Shown here piece after piece: positions 31,705 to 40,733 of a stretch of 64,000 nt of DNA. Below the pieces are notes generated by a model. It was not told the DNA's origin, searched no databases, and was given only the letters and a program-made list of their open reading frames with translations. Origin of the DNA: Dyella lutea. GTDB taxonomy: Bacteria; Pseudomonadota; Gammaproteobacteria; Xanthomonadales; Rhodanobacteraceae. The translations under genes were made by a program, and so were the position numbers. The stretch covers positions 310,001-374,000 of the forward strand of contig NZ_JAMZEK010000003.1 of NCBI RefSeq assembly GCF_024158035.1, in the 5' to 3' direction. Position 1 is the first letter of the stretch; every line of letters starts with the position of its first letter.

Positions 31705-32262
31705 TCAGGAGCCGACCCCCAGCTGCTTCATGAAGGTGGCGTTGTCCCAGAACAGGTATTCCTCGTCCATGGTCGCCCCCTTCCAGTGCCCGATGGTGAC
31801 CATTTCGAGCTTGAAGGCGCGACCGGTCGGCGGGATGAACTTGCCGTGGCCGATCGGCATAGGGCGGGTGAATGTGCCCTGGAGCACGCCCACGACCGAG
31901 GTCCACGGCCCCTCGCCGAACTTGATCGGATGGGCACTGATGCGGGTGTCGGGCGCGTAGACGAACATCGCCTGCAGATCCTTGATGTGCTGTTCGATGC
32001 CGTGGGTGACGTGGCCGTCCGGCCAGTGGACGACGATGTCCGGCGCGTGGCTCTCCTTCAGGCGGTTCCACTTCTGGTGCGTGAATACGTCGAAGTCGAG
32101 CTCGTCGAAGGTGGCGATGTGCGAAGCCACGCTGTCGCCCTGCGTGGTGGCTGCCACGGCGGCATGCGCCGGTCGGGCAGGGGCGGCCACGGACTGCGTG
32201 GATGCGGTGCCCAGTGCGCCAAGCATGGCGAGCTGCGCGATGATCGAAAGCGGCTTGTTCAT
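31705..32262 (-). CDS. Exported SnoaL-like (NTF2-fold) protein
   Basis: A 185-residue protein with a signal peptide (about residues 1-27, ending SVAAPARP). The mature part looks like a SnoaL/ester-cyclase NTF2-like barrel: FDELDFDVFTHQKWNRLKESHAPDIVVHWPDG, then GIEQHIKDLQAMFVYAPDTRI and a final DEEYLFWDNATFMKQLG. Such proteins bind small hydrophobic ligands or isomerise them; the substrate is unknown. It lies 46 bases downstream of the metallo-beta-lactamase-fold gene on the same strand. Confidence 0.75.
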   Translation of the reverse strand: MNKPLSIIAQLAMLGALGTASTQSVAAPARPAHAAVAATTQGDSVASHIATFDELDFDVFTHQKWNRLKESHAPDIVVHWPDGHVTHGIEQHIKDLQAMFVYAPDTRISAHPIKFGEGPWTSVVGVLQGTFTRPMPIGHGKFIPPTGRAFKLEMVTIGHWKGATMDEEYLFWDNATFMKQLGVGS

Positions 32263-32308
32263 CCGGATGCCTCGGTGTGGAAAGGGGATGCTGCGGGTCC
32301 GACCTGGA

Positions 32309-33202
32309 TCACTTCGGCCAGCGCGTGTCGCCCATCACGACATGGGCGCCCAGTTCCAGCCAGGACGCGGTGCTGCCGAAGTCGGGGTAGGCCTTTTTCA
32401 TCGACTCGATCAGGTCGGCGGTGCCCGCGGCGCGGGCCAGACGATCGTTGAACACCTCGAGGTAGCGGGCGGTGAAGTCGACTGCGCGCAGGCCGTCGGG
32501 GGCCTCACCCAGGTAGTGGCCCGGCACCACCCGCACCGGATGCAGGCTTTCGATGCGTCCGAGCGTGTCCTGCCAGTGCGCCCGCGCTGCCGGTGTCTGC
32601 GTGTCGGCAACCCACACGTGGGTTCCGCTGAACACCACCGAACCGCCCACCACGGTCCGCAACTCGGGAATCCACACGAAAGTGCGCTCTGGCGTCGGTC
32701 CGTCGAGTCCCTCGATGAGCAGCGGATGGCCGTCGACCTGGAGGCGGTTCCCCTTCAGCACCTGCGGCAGGATCATCTGCCCCGGTGCGTTGGCCTTGAG
32801 GATCGGGCCCCAGTAGGCCTTCTTGCCCGCCATGAGGTGCGACATTGCCTGCACTGTGGGTCCGGTCGCGACGATGCGCGCGGCCGGGAACGCCTGGTGG
32901 ATCTCGCCGAGCCCGAAGTAGTAGTCGGGATCGCTGTGACTGACGTAGATCGTGGTCAGCGTCTTGCCGGTGGCGTGGATCGCTTCGACCAGCTTTTCAG
33001 CGTCATCGCGCTGGAACTGCGCGTCGATCAGGATGGCGTGGTGCGGTCCGGTCACGATCTCCGACGACACCGGGAACAACGACTTCGCTCCCGGGTTGTA
33101 CACGGTGAGGTGAAGCTCGTTTCCCTTGACGGCGGCCGCCTGGGCCGTGGCGGCCATCAGGCCGAACAGGGCGACAGCTGCAACGTGCAGTGGCTTGCGC
33201 AT
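32309..33202 (-). CDS. Exported metallo-beta-lactamase-fold protein with altered zinc motif
   Basis: A 297-residue protein with a signal peptide (KPLHVAAVALFGLMAATAQA). The fold is metallo-beta-lactamase-like (VTGPHHAILIDAQFQRDDAEKL...GGSVVFSGTHVWVADTQT...VVPGHYLG). The usual HxHxDH motif reads SHSDPDYYFG, so two of its three His are replaced. Some COG0491-type hydrolases have this form, and it may still bind one metal ion. AAGGAG lies eight bases before the ATG at 33202. It lies between the flavodoxin-like and SnoaL-like genes, all on the minus strand. Confidence 0.8.
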   Translation of the reverse strand: MRKPLHVAAVALFGLMAATAQAAAVKGNELHLTVYNPGAKSLFPVSSEIVTGPHHAILIDAQFQRDDAEKLVEAIHATGKTLTTIYVSHSDPDYYFGLGEIHQAFPAARIVATGPTVQAMSHLMAGKKAYWGPILKANAPGQMILPQVLKGNRLQVDGHPLLIEGLDGPTPERTFVWIPELRTVVGGSVVFSGTHVWVADTQTPAARAHWQDTLGRIESLHPVRVVPGHYLGEAPDGLRAVDFTARYLEVFNDRLARAAGTADLIESMKKAYPDFGSTASWLELGAHVVMGDTRWPK

Positions 33203-33287
33203 GCATTTCTCTCCTTGTTGAGGTGCCACCGACGACGTGGCACCACGGGGGACGGATCCGGTGCGACACGGCACGGACCGACGGGTG

Positions 33288-33866
33288 TCAGGCCGGCGTC
33301 AGGCGGGAGGCGATGCGGGCCACGCGCTCGCCGAACAGGCGTGCGGTAAGCAGGTCGCCGGGGCCCGGTGCGTTCTCGAGCGGCGCATCCACCGGGGACT
33401 GCGCCATCGCGCCGGCAAACGCCCCCAGGTAGTTGACGTCGTCGCGTTGCGCGGCGAGTGTGTTGGCGGGCATCAGGTCCGAACCGACCCACAACATCGC
33501 GTGCTGCATCGACAGGGTGAACAGGTAGTTCAGCGTCGAGTGCTTGTCGCCGTTCATCGATCCGGAGTTGGTGAAGCCCGCCGCGAACTTGTCCCGCCAG
33601 TGGCGTGCGAACCAGGCCTTGCTGCTGGCATCGGCAAAGCGCTTGAACTGCCAGGGGACGTTGCCCATGTAGGTCGGGCATCCGAAGACGATCGCATCGG
33701 CGGCGGCAAGCTGCACCCACGCCTCGTCGCGCACCTGACCTTCGGCGTCGATGACGATGCCTGACGCATCGACGTCGGCCACGGATGCCAGTCCCTCGAT
33801 CACCGCGCCGGCCTGGCGCGCCGTGTGGCCATAGCCGCTGAAGTAGACCGCGCAAATCTTTTTCAT
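33288..33866 (-). CDS. Flavodoxin-fold NAD(P)H oxidoreductase (WrbA-like)
   Basis: A 192-residue flavodoxin-like protein. The phosphate-binding loop of FMN is VYFSGYGHTARQAGAV at the N-terminus, and CPTYMGNVPWQFKRFADASSK near residue 80 is typical of WrbA and related quinone reductases. These enzymes reduce quinones by two electrons and protect from redox cycling. It sits before the exported metallo-beta-lactamase-like gene and after the AraC-type regulator gene, all on the minus strand, so the regulator may control it. Confidence 0.85.
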   Translation of the reverse strand: MKKICAVYFSGYGHTARQAGAVIEGLASVADVDASGIVIDAEGQVRDEAWVQLAAADAIVFGCPTYMGNVPWQFKRFADASSKAWFARHWRDKFAAGFTNSGSMNGDKHSTLNYLFTLSMQHAMLWVGSDLMPANTLAAQRDDVNYLGAFAGAMAQSPVDAPLENAPGPGDLLTARLFGERVARIASRLTPA

Positions 33867-33954
33867 GGACGGTTCCCGCGTTGAGTGCGGGAGCCATCGT
33901 GGTCGCGGCACGAGGATGTGGACAGGTCGGTACTTGGCGCGGAACTGTCCGCAG

Positions 33955-34878
33955 TTACGATTTCGGCGGATGGACTGCGCGGGCGCCATCACGCCATGCC
34001 GATGGCGTGATTCCGTGGCGGGCGCGGAACCGGCGAATGAACGACTCCACCTCGACATAACCAAGCGCCTCGGCGATCTCGCCGATGGCATGATCCGTGG
34101 CGCTGAGCAGTCGCCGCGATTCGATCATGCGACGCTCGATGACCCATTCCCCGTACGTGCGGCCGGTCAACTGGCGAAGACGCGTGGTGAGGTGGCCCAC
34201 GGAGTAGCCGAGCCGCGCGGCCGCCTGGGTCAATGCGGACGGCTCGCGAAAGTGCTGGTCGATGTCGGTGAATGCGCGCGAGACGAGATCGGTCGGAGCC
34301 GTGGATGTACCCGTCCGGCCCTGCAGCCAGGGGGCGAGCCGGGTCAGATCGATCAGCAGCAGCTGGAGCGTGGCGCGCGCCGCGTGCTCGTATCCCGGGT
34401 GTCGCGCAACCAGCTCCCGGCTGAGCTGCTCGATCCGCGCCCCGAACGAGGCCAGTTCCATGGAATCGAGCCGAATGGGGCGCGTCATCTGAAGCACGGG
34501 CTGGCGGAAGAGGTCGAACATGAAGCCACCCGGGAGCGCGTCGATCGGCGTCAGCCCCAGCGAGAGACCGGCATCGATGCCATCCGCCTCGAACAGGATG
34601 GACCAGCCATCGACGTCCTCCATCGCGCGCATGTCATGCACCGAGCCCGGCGGCAGCACGAACACCATGCCGGGCTCGGCCTCGTGGTCGAGCCCGTCCA
34701 CCACGTGCCGGCCGCGCCCGGACTTCACCAGCACCAGCTCGAAAAACATGTGCGCATGCGGCTCCATGCGCTTCATGTGGCGGCTCTGGGACAGCCCCTG
34801 TACCTCGATCGACACCGCACTCGCGGAGCCGGGCACGTAGGTGAGCATCTGCAGCGGTCTCGAACTCGGCTTGCTCAT
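33955..34878 (-). CDS. AraC-family transcriptional regulator
   Basis: A 307-residue AraC/XylS-type regulator. The N-terminal cupin sensor domain contains EPHAHMFFELVLVKSGRGRHVVDG and VLPPGSVHDMRAM. The C-terminal DNA-binding domain has two helix-turn-helix units (ALTQAAARLGYSVGHLTTRLRQLTGRTYGEWV and AIGEIAEALGYVEVESFIRRFRARHGITPSAWR). It probably controls the neighbouring redox genes downstream on the same strand. Its ATG overlaps the stop of the broken gene upstream by four bases. Confidence 0.92.
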   Translation of the reverse strand: MSKPSSRPLQMLTYVPGSASAVSIEVQGLSQSRHMKRMEPHAHMFFELVLVKSGRGRHVVDGLDHEAEPGMVFVLPPGSVHDMRAMEDVDGWSILFEADGIDAGLSLGLTPIDALPGGFMFDLFRQPVLQMTRPIRLDSMELASFGARIEQLSRELVARHPGYEHAARATLQLLLIDLTRLAPWLQGRTGTSTAPTDLVSRAFTDIDQHFREPSALTQAAARLGYSVGHLTTRLRQLTGRTYGEWVIERRMIESRRLLSATDHAIGEIAEALGYVEVESFIRRFRARHGITPSAWRDGARAVHPPKS

Positions 34879-35190
34879 GCAGGGGATCCGTACATACTTT
34901 CCGAAGGGAACGGTTCAGGGCGGTGACACTGCCACATCCACGTGACGCTCGTGCTGCTCAGTCCCCGCGCGGCGGCCGCCCGCCAGCCTCGCCGGACCGC
35001 GAGCATGCGCAGGACGAAGCAGGCGAGGGCGGCCACGGCGATCGTCGGCACCACCGGCCATACCAGCCAGGCGCCGATCACCATCGCCACCGCACCGCTC
35101 AGGGTGGCCACCGCATACAGGTCGGCGCGCAGCACCATCGGCACATCGGCGAGCAGCAGATCGCGCACCATGCCGCCGCCAATGCCAGTT
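34875..35190 (-). pseudogene. Remnant of a TRIC/YicG-type (UPF0126) membrane protein
   Basis: About 105 C-terminal codons resemble the UPF0126/TRIC cation-channel family: TGIGGGMVRDLLLADVPMVL followed by two membrane helices (AVATLSGAVAMVIGAWLVW and TIAVAALACFVLRMLAV). The family has about 200 residues in two repeats, and the N-terminal part is absent. The IS256 element begins 100 bases upstream at 35290, so the break probably came with that insertion or a later deletion. The 35191-35289 stretch has no recognisable gene. Confidence 0.6.
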
Positions 35191-35289
35191 CGCGATGAGC
35201 AGGAGCAGTGACGTGGTCGGCATGCAAATTCAGCTGAGCAGGAAGAGGGGGACGCCGCGCATGCTAACGGCTCTTGCCGGGCCACATCT

Positions 35290-36617
35290 GGGCGTGTCTT
35301 AGATTTTTGTAACCGGGTCCCAGGCAGGACACTGCCGCCAGACCCGGAGAGACCATGAGTCCACGCAACCACGAGGTGCCCGACGAGCTGCTTAGCCGCT
35401 TGTTGGCGAACTACAAGAAGCTCGAAGACCTGATCGGCGAGAACGGCCTGCTCAAGCAGCCGGCCAAGCTGCTGGTCGAGAAGGCGCTGGATGCGGAGAT
35501 GACCGAGCACGTCGGTCACGACAAGCACGAGCCGGTGGCCAACCCGGCCGGCAACACCCGCAATGGCCGCAGCCGCAAGACGCTCAAGGGCGAGTTCGGC
35601 GAGCTGCCGATCGAGATCCCGCGCGACCGGCACGGCAGCTTCGAGCCGAAGCTGATCCCCAAACACCAGACGCGCTGGAGCGGCTTCGACGACAAGATCC
35701 TGTCGCTCTACGCCCGCGGCATGACGGTGCGCGAGATCCAGGCGCACCTGGAAGAGATGTATGGCACGGAGGTCTCGCCGAGCCTGATCTCCTCGGTGAC
35801 CGATGCAGTGATCGACGAGGTGAAGGCCTGGCAAGGCCGGCCGCTCGATCCGGTGGATCCGATCGTCTACCTGGACTGCATCCATGTGAAGGTGCGCTAG
35901 GGCGCGGTGCGGGTGAAGGTGGTCGACCTGGCCATTGGCATCATCATGGCCGGCGAGAAGGAGGTCCTTGGGCTGTGGCTGGCGCAGACCGAGGGCGCCA
36001 AGTTCTGGCTGCAGGTGGTGACCGAGCTGCGCAACCGCGGGGTGCAGGACATCTTCATCGCCTGCGTCGACGGCCTGAAGGGTTTCCCCGAAGCGATCGA
36101 GACCGTATTCCCGCACACCACGGTGCAGTTGTGCCTCGTGCACATGGTGCGGCACGGCCTGAACTACGTGTCGTGGAAGCGACGGCCGGAGGTGGCCGCC
36201 GACCTCAAGCGCATCTACACCTGCGCCACCGCCGACGAGGCCGAGCAGCGGCTCGCCGAGTTCGAGGCGCGCTGGGACAAGGAATACCTGCCGATCGGGC
36301 AGTCCTGGCGACGCAACTGGCCGCGCCTGATCCCGTTCTTCGACTAGCCACCAGAGATCCGCAAGGTGATTTACACGACCAACGCCATCGAGTCGGTGAA
36401 CATGAGCCTGCGCAAACTGACCAAGCACCGCGGGGCCTTCCCGAGCGACGAGGCACTGGTGGAGCTGTTCTATCTGGCCCTGCGCAACATCAGCAAGAAA
36501 AGGACGCTGCCGATCCGTGATTGGAAGGCCGCGCTCAACCGCTTTACGATCCAGTTCGAGGAACGACACCCTCAGCTGTAACTCGAATCCCGGCGACATA
36601 AAATTCTGCACACGCCC
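35290..36617 (+). mobile_element. IS256-family insertion sequence, decayed
   Basis: A 1328-bp element bounded by imperfect inverted repeats. The left end starts GGGCGTGT then CTTAGATTTTTGT; the right end, read inward, is GGGCGTGT then GCAGAATTTTATGT, both near the usual IS256-family ends. It encloses a single transposase frame with two stop codons. No target duplication is visible in the flanks (CCACATCT on the left, ACCCCAGG on the right), consistent with an old insertion followed by rearrangement. Confidence 0.85.
35355..36581 (+). pseudogene. IS256-family transposase with two in-frame TAG stops
   Basis: One continuous frame of 408 codons plus stop (IS256 transposases are about 400 residues), interrupted by TAG at 35898-35900 and TAG at 36345-36347. 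Family sequence is kept on both sides: [10 protein letters not shown] before and VDLAIGI after the first stop, then PRLIPFFD before and PPEIRKVIYTTNAIESVN after the second. The DDE residues remain recognisable: Asp in YLDCIHV, Asp in ACVDGLKGFPEAI and Glu in NAIESVN. No frameshift is present, only the two nonsense codons. Without suppression no full-length transposase is made. Confidence 0.88.
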
Positions 36618-36672
36618 ACCCCAGGCGAGCAAGCGCAAGTGGCGAGACCTCGCGCTAGTAATCACAATGAAA

Positions 36673-36696
36673 AACGCCGGCATCGCTGCCGGCGTT
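36673..36696 (-). terminator. Intrinsic terminator of the alpha/beta hydrolase gene
   Basis: AACGCCGGC (36673-36681) and GCCGGCGTT (36688-36696) form a perfect nine-bp stem with a six-base loop. On the minus strand the hairpin is followed by a T run, and it lies 44 bases after the hydrolase stop. Confidence 0.82.
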
Positions 36697-36740
36697 AGGT
36701 TGGGGAGTCGCCCGGTGCCCAAGGCAGAAGGAGCGTTCGC

Positions 36741-37553
36741 TCAGTGCGACGCGGCCGCCGCTTCGATCAGCCGGGCCACCGCCTCGGGATGGGAGACCAT
36801 CACCACATGGGACGCGCCTTTGATGACCTCCACATCCTTGGCATGGGCCCGCTTGGCCATGAAGGCCTGTGCGGCCGGTGGGATGTTGAGGTCGGCGGTG
36901 CCGTAGACGAACCACGAAGGGATGGTTTTCCATGCCGCCGAGGTGCTGGCCTCATGCAGTGCAGCGTCAGTGATGGGACGCTGGCTCACAGCCATCAGCT
37001 TCGCCTGCGCGGCCGGCACGTCGGCAGCGAACTGTGCGCGAAACTTGTCCTGGTCGATGTAGAGATCCTTACCGCCGTCGGCCAGAGACACCGGAGGGGC
37101 CAGAGCGGGGCCCAAGGTGCTTCCCGGGAAGCGCCCGGCAAGCTCCGCCGCACTCTCGCCCACGTCCGGTGCGAAGGCGGCCACATAGACCAGGGCTTTG
37201 ACGTTCTGCAGGCCGGTGGCGGCCTCGCTGATCACCGGCCCGCCGTAGGAATGTCCTACCAGCACGACCGGGCCGGAGATGCTCCGGACCAGGCTGTTGA
37301 CCTCGGCGGCATCGCCCTTGACGCTGCGCAGTTCGTTCGGTGCAGCGATCACTCGGTAACCATCCGACTGCAGATGCCGAATGACGCCGTTCCAGCTCGA
37401 GGAGTCGGCGAAGGCGCCGTGCACGAGCACCACGGTGGGTTTGTGCGAAGTCGAGGTGGCGGCGTGGGCGACCAGCGGCGAACCCATCGCCATGACGGCA
37501 AGCGCGAGCGCGCCAGCCAGTGCGCTGCCGAGGCGCTTGGTTGAACGTTTCAT
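36741..37553 (-). CDS. Exported alpha/beta-fold hydrolase
   Basis: A 270-residue alpha/beta hydrolase with an N-terminal signal peptide (about residues 1-31, ending VAHAA). VVLVHGAFADSSSWN is the oxyanion region, GHSYGG (near residue 100) holds the nucleophile Ser, Asp is in YGTADLNIP and His in GASHVVM. Relatives include many uncharacterised esterases of the EstC/pyrethroid-type group. It is followed by a good terminator and preceded by the ohr-like gene, 75 bases upstream on the same strand. Confidence 0.85.
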   Translation of the reverse strand: MKRSTKRLGSALAGALALAVMAMGSPLVAHAATSTSHKPTVVLVHGAFADSSSWNGVIRHLQSDGYRVIAAPNELRSVKGDAAEVNSLVRSISGPVVLVGHSYGGPVISEAATGLQNVKALVYVAAFAPDVGESAAELAGRFPGSTLGPALAPPVSLADGGKDLYIDQDKFRAQFAADVPAAQAKLMAVSQRPITDAALHEASTSAAWKTIPSWFVYGTADLNIPPAAQAFMAKRAHAKDVEVIKGASHVVMVSHPEAVARLIEAAAASH

Positions 37554-37628
37554 GGGTGTTTTCCTGTGTGGGCAAGGGAATGAGTGAGGCGGAATCTCGT
37601 ACTGGCCGGAGCGCCGAAAGGGCGCGCC

Positions 37629-38054
37629 TCAGACCAGATCGATGACAACGTCGATGTTTCCGCGAGTGGCATGCGAGTACGGGCATGCCTGATGCGCGCC
37701 ATCGACGATCAGCCGGGCCTGGGTGCGGTCGAGACCGGGCAGGGACACGGCCAGCGTGACGGCGAGCCCATAAACGGTGTCGTTCTCCGTGCGTCCGAGC
37801 GATACGCTGGCGTCGACAGCCATGCCCTGCGGCAGGGCGATCTTCTGCGCTGCCGCAACGATCTGCATGGCGCCCATGAAGCACGCCGAGTATCCGACGC
37901 CGAACAACTGCTCCGGGTTCGTGCCCGGTTTACCCGAACCCGGCGGGCTCAGCCGCACATCGAGCGCACCATCGCTGGACGCGCCGGCGCCATCGCGCCC
38001 GCCGGTCGTATGGGTTTTCGCGGTGTAAAGCACTTTTTCCAACGGCCTGGTCAT
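37629..38054 (-). CDS. ohr: Organic hydroperoxide resistance protein (Ohr)
   Basis: A 141-residue Ohr/OsmC-fold peroxidase that reduces organic hydroperoxides with lipoyl partners. The catalytic pair is Cys58 in GYSACFMGAM and Cys124 in HQACPYSHA, with the conserved Arg20 and Glu48. A second Ohr lies at 53707. No MarR-type OhrR gene is adjacent, so regulation must come from elsewhere. Confidence 0.92.
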   Translation of the reverse strand: MTRPLEKVLYTAKTHTTGGRDGAGASSDGALDVRLSPPGSGKPGTNPEQLFGVGYSACFMGAMQIVAAAQKIALPQGMAVDASVSLGRTENDTVYGLAVTLAVSLPGLDRTQARLIVDGAHQACPYSHATRGNIDVVIDLV

Positions 38055-38172
38055 GCAAATCCTCCTTTGGGGGGTGATGTTCGTTTCTGGATCTCACTGG
38101 GGCGGTCGCGGTTGGTGCGGCGATGCCCTGAGGTCGATGGGCGCCAGGAAGGCGCCCTGGGCGCGATAGCGC

Positions 38173-39015
38173 TCATGCGTCCGGGGATATGGGAAAGTCG
38201 GTCGAGGCGCTGAGCTCGCGCCATTGCTCCAGCTCCGCCAGCTTGGCTCGATCGGCCTGCTCGATGATCTTCAGGGCATCACTGCCCAACGGCAGGCGGA
38301 AAGGCGGCTGGGGCAGCGACGCCAACCGGACGATGGCTCGCCCCGCGCGCTGCGGATCGCCCGGCTGCCGACCGTCGTAGGCGCGCTGCGCCCGCGCGGT
38401 CGCGCCGACCACGGCGTCGTACTCCGGGCGGCCCTCCCGCAACGATGTCGAGCTGCCCGCGAAATCGGTGCGGAATCCACCCGGCTCGATCACGCTGACG
38501 CGCACGCCGATCAGCGCCATTTCCCGGGCCAGCGATTCGGAGAATCCCTCTACGGCCCACTTCGCCGCCGAATACGGCGCCCGACCGGGCGCACCGATCC
38601 GACCACCTACCGACGAGAACTGGATGATGTGTCCGCTGCGCTGGTTGCGCATCACGGGGATCGCCGCCTTGGTCATGATGATCGTGCCGAACAGGTTGGT
38701 GTCGATCTGCCGTCGGAAATCCTCCAGCGGGGTGTCTTCCACCGAATCGACATTGCCGTAGCCGGCGTTATTGACCAGCACATCCAGGCCGCCGAACACC
38801 TGCACGGCCAGCTCAATCGCTCGATCGGCAGCAACCACGTCGGTGACATCCAGGGCGGCTACGCGCACCGCGTCGCCGTAACGTTGGACAAGATCGTTCA
38901 GCGTCGAAGGATCGCGCGCCGTGGCCACCAGGCGGTGGCCGGCCTCGAGCACCGCCTCGGCGAGCGCACGGCCGAGGCCGCGGGAACAGCCGGTGATGAG
39001 CCATCGCTGTGACAT
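38173..39015 (-). CDS. Short-chain dehydrogenase/reductase
   Basis: A 280-residue classical SDR. The cofactor motif ITGCSRGLGRALAEAVL is at the N-terminus, NNAGYGN near residue 87, catalytic Ser in IIQFSSVGGRIG and the YSAAKWAVEG pair near residue 150. The long C-terminal region (FPLPFRLPLGSD-like segment, KIIEQADRAKLAELEQWRELS) is typical of SDRs of unknown substrate in proteobacteria. GGAGG precedes the ATG. The substrate cannot be predicted. Confidence 0.88.
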   Translation of the reverse strand: MSQRWLITGCSRGLGRALAEAVLEAGHRLVATARDPSTLNDLVQRYGDAVRVAALDVTDVVAADRAIELAVQVFGGLDVLVNNAGYGNVDSVEDTPLEDFRRQIDTNLFGTIIMTKAAIPVMRNQRSGHIIQFSSVGGRIGAPGRAPYSAAKWAVEGFSESLAREMALIGVRVSVIEPGGFRTDFAGSSTSLREGRPEYDAVVGATARAQRAYDGRQPGDPQRAGRAIVRLASLPQPPFRLPLGSDALKIIEQADRAKLAELEQWRELSASTDFPISPDA

Positions 39016-39059
39016 GTCATTTCCTCCAGCAAAAAGTGGTGCGGGCGGAGCCCGCGGGG

Positions 39060-39572
39060 TCAGGGAGCCCAGCGGGTGAACACCCGGTCGTGGTCTCTCA
39101 CCCGCGCCTGATGGCAGGCGAAGCAGGTGCGATGCTGTGCTTCGTCGGCTGGCTTGCCGTTGATGAAGCGGCCGAAGCCCCAGCCGCCGGTGACCGCGTA
39201 TTTCCTGGAGTCCTTGACCATGAACTGCACCGTGGTCGCAGCACCTGGGATCGATGCCGGCTCGAACTCAGGCGACGGCACGTGCTTCCACGCCAACTTC
39301 GCCAGCACCGCGCCATCGGGGAATGGCAGCGTGCCATCGCGATAGGCCTGGACCGCCACCGGATTGCCGAGCACGACACGTAGTTCGTCCAGCGGCGGCG
39401 CCTCCTGCGCCGGCGCAATGAGCTCCCAGCTGCGATAGCCGTTGGGAATGGTGACCCCGTAGATGGGCGAAGCAGACCCGGCTTCCATGCCGTCTGCGCG
39501 GACAACCAGTGCGGCGGCCAGGGCGCAGGAGGCGATGGCTACTGCGAGGGCGGCGAGGTGAATGGGCTTCAT
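39060..39572 (-). CDS. Exported cytochrome P460-family protein
   Basis: A 170-residue periplasmic protein with an N-terminal signal segment (LAALAVAIASCALAAALVVRA). The single haem-binding motif CFACH near residue 150 and the fold features YRSWELIAPAQ and FMVKDSRKYAVTGGWGFGRF match the cytochrome P460 family, which oxidises hydroxylamine or detoxifies NO in some bacteria. Family assignment is good; activity is unknown. It lies 25 bases downstream of an epoxide-hydrolase-like gene. Confidence 0.85.
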   Translation of the reverse strand: MKPIHLAALAVAIASCALAAALVVRADGMEAGSASPIYGVTIPNGYRSWELIAPAQEAPPLDELRVVLGNPVAVQAYRDGTLPFPDGAVLAKLAWKHVPSPEFEPASIPGAATTVQFMVKDSRKYAVTGGWGFGRFINGKPADEAQHRTCFACHQARVRDHDRVFTRWAP

Positions 39573-39597
39573 GGCGGATCGCCTCAGCAGGGCAGGG

Positions 39598-40644
39598 TCA
39601 CAGGTGATCGGCGTCGATCACCGCCTGGGTGAACGCCTGGGGCGCTTCCTGCGGCAGGTTGTGGCCGATGCCGCCGGTGATGAGTCGGTACGCGTACTTG
39701 CCGGTGAATCGCTTGGCGTAAGCCGCTTCAGGCGGATGCGGCGCGCCATTGGCATCGCCTTCCATGGTGATGGTGGGCACGCTGATCGAGGGGAACTCCG
39801 CCAGCCGCTTTTCCAGCGCCGCATAACGCGGCTCGCCCTGCGCCAGACCCAGTCGCCAGCGATAGTTGTGGATCACGATGGCGACCTGATCGGGGTTGTC
39901 CAGCGCCGCGGCGCTGCGCTCGAACGTGGCGTCGTCGAATGTCCACTGCGGGGAAGCCAGCTTCCAGATCAGCCGGGCGAAATCGTGGCGGTACTTCGCG
40001 TAGCCATCACGGCCGCGGTCGGTCGCAAAGTAGTACTGGTACCACCACTGCAACTCGGCGCTCGGCGGCAGCGGGGTCTTGCCCGAGGCCTGGCTGCCGA
40101 TCAGGTAGCCGCTCACCGACACCAGCGCCCGGACGCGCTCCGGCCACAATGCCGCCACGATATCGGCCGTGCGCGCACCCCAGTCGAATCCGGCCAGCTC
40201 GGCGCGGGGAATCTTCAGTGCATCCATGAAGTCGATGACGTCCTGCGCCAGCGCGGCGGGCTCGGCGTTGCGCATGGTTCTGGCGGAGAGAAACCGCGTT
40301 TCGCCGTACCCGCGCGCATAGGGCACCAGCACGCGATAACCCTTTGCTGCGAGCGCGGGAGCGACGCGTTCGTAGCTGTGGATGTCGTACGGCCAGCCGT
40401 GAAGAAGGATCACCACCGGTCCGTTGGCCGGGCCCAGCTCCGCATAGGCGACATCCAGCACGCCCGCACGGACATGCTTGAGCGGGCCGAGCGCATCGGA
40501 AACGGGCCCGGTGGCGCCAGCAGGGTTCGACGCGGCATCGGCGGAGCCGATGAGGCCGACAGTTGCAGCGCAGGCAAGCACTGCCGCGCCGAGCAATCGG
40601 CGCGAGGCGCCGCCGCTAGTTTTCTTCAGCGAATGGGTTTTCAT
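39598..40644 (-). CDS. Exported epoxide-hydrolase-like alpha/beta hydrolase
   Basis: A 348-residue protein with a signal peptide containing a twin arginine (SGGASRRLLGAAVLACA), so Tat export is possible. The hydrolase core has HGWPYD, nucleophile Asp in GFDWGAR near residue 160 and His in GGIGHNLPQE near the end, the pattern of epoxide hydrolases and haloalkane dehalogenases. The ATG at 40644 is preferred because GGAGACGCGCC precedes it; nine further upstream codons are open. The substrate is unknown. Confidence 0.83.
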   Translation of the reverse strand: MKTHSLKKTSGGASRRLLGAAVLACAATVGLIGSADAASNPAGATGPVSDALGPLKHVRAGVLDVAYAELGPANGPVVILLHGWPYDIHSYERVAPALAAKGYRVLVPYARGYGETRFLSARTMRNAEPAALAQDVIDFMDALKIPRAELAGFDWGARTADIVAALWPERVRALVSVSGYLIGSQASGKTPLPPSAELQWWYQYYFATDRGRDGYAKYRHDFARLIWKLASPQWTFDDATFERSAAALDNPDQVAIVIHNYRWRLGLAQGEPRYAALEKRLAEFPSISVPTITMEGDANGAPHPPEAAYAKRFTGKYAYRLITGGIGHNLPQEAPQAFTQAVIDADHL

Positions 40645-40733
40645 GGCGCGTCTCCGTTTCGGGCGATTCACCCGGTGGCGGGCTCATTCGAGCCGTAGGC
40701 AAGGATGGGGAGCTGAGGTGACGCCGGCCGCGA

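Noticed and set aside
32309-33202. Antibiotic-resistance beta-lactamase
   Set aside because: The fold is shared but the zinc ligands of class B enzymes are missing, so resistance should not be inferred.
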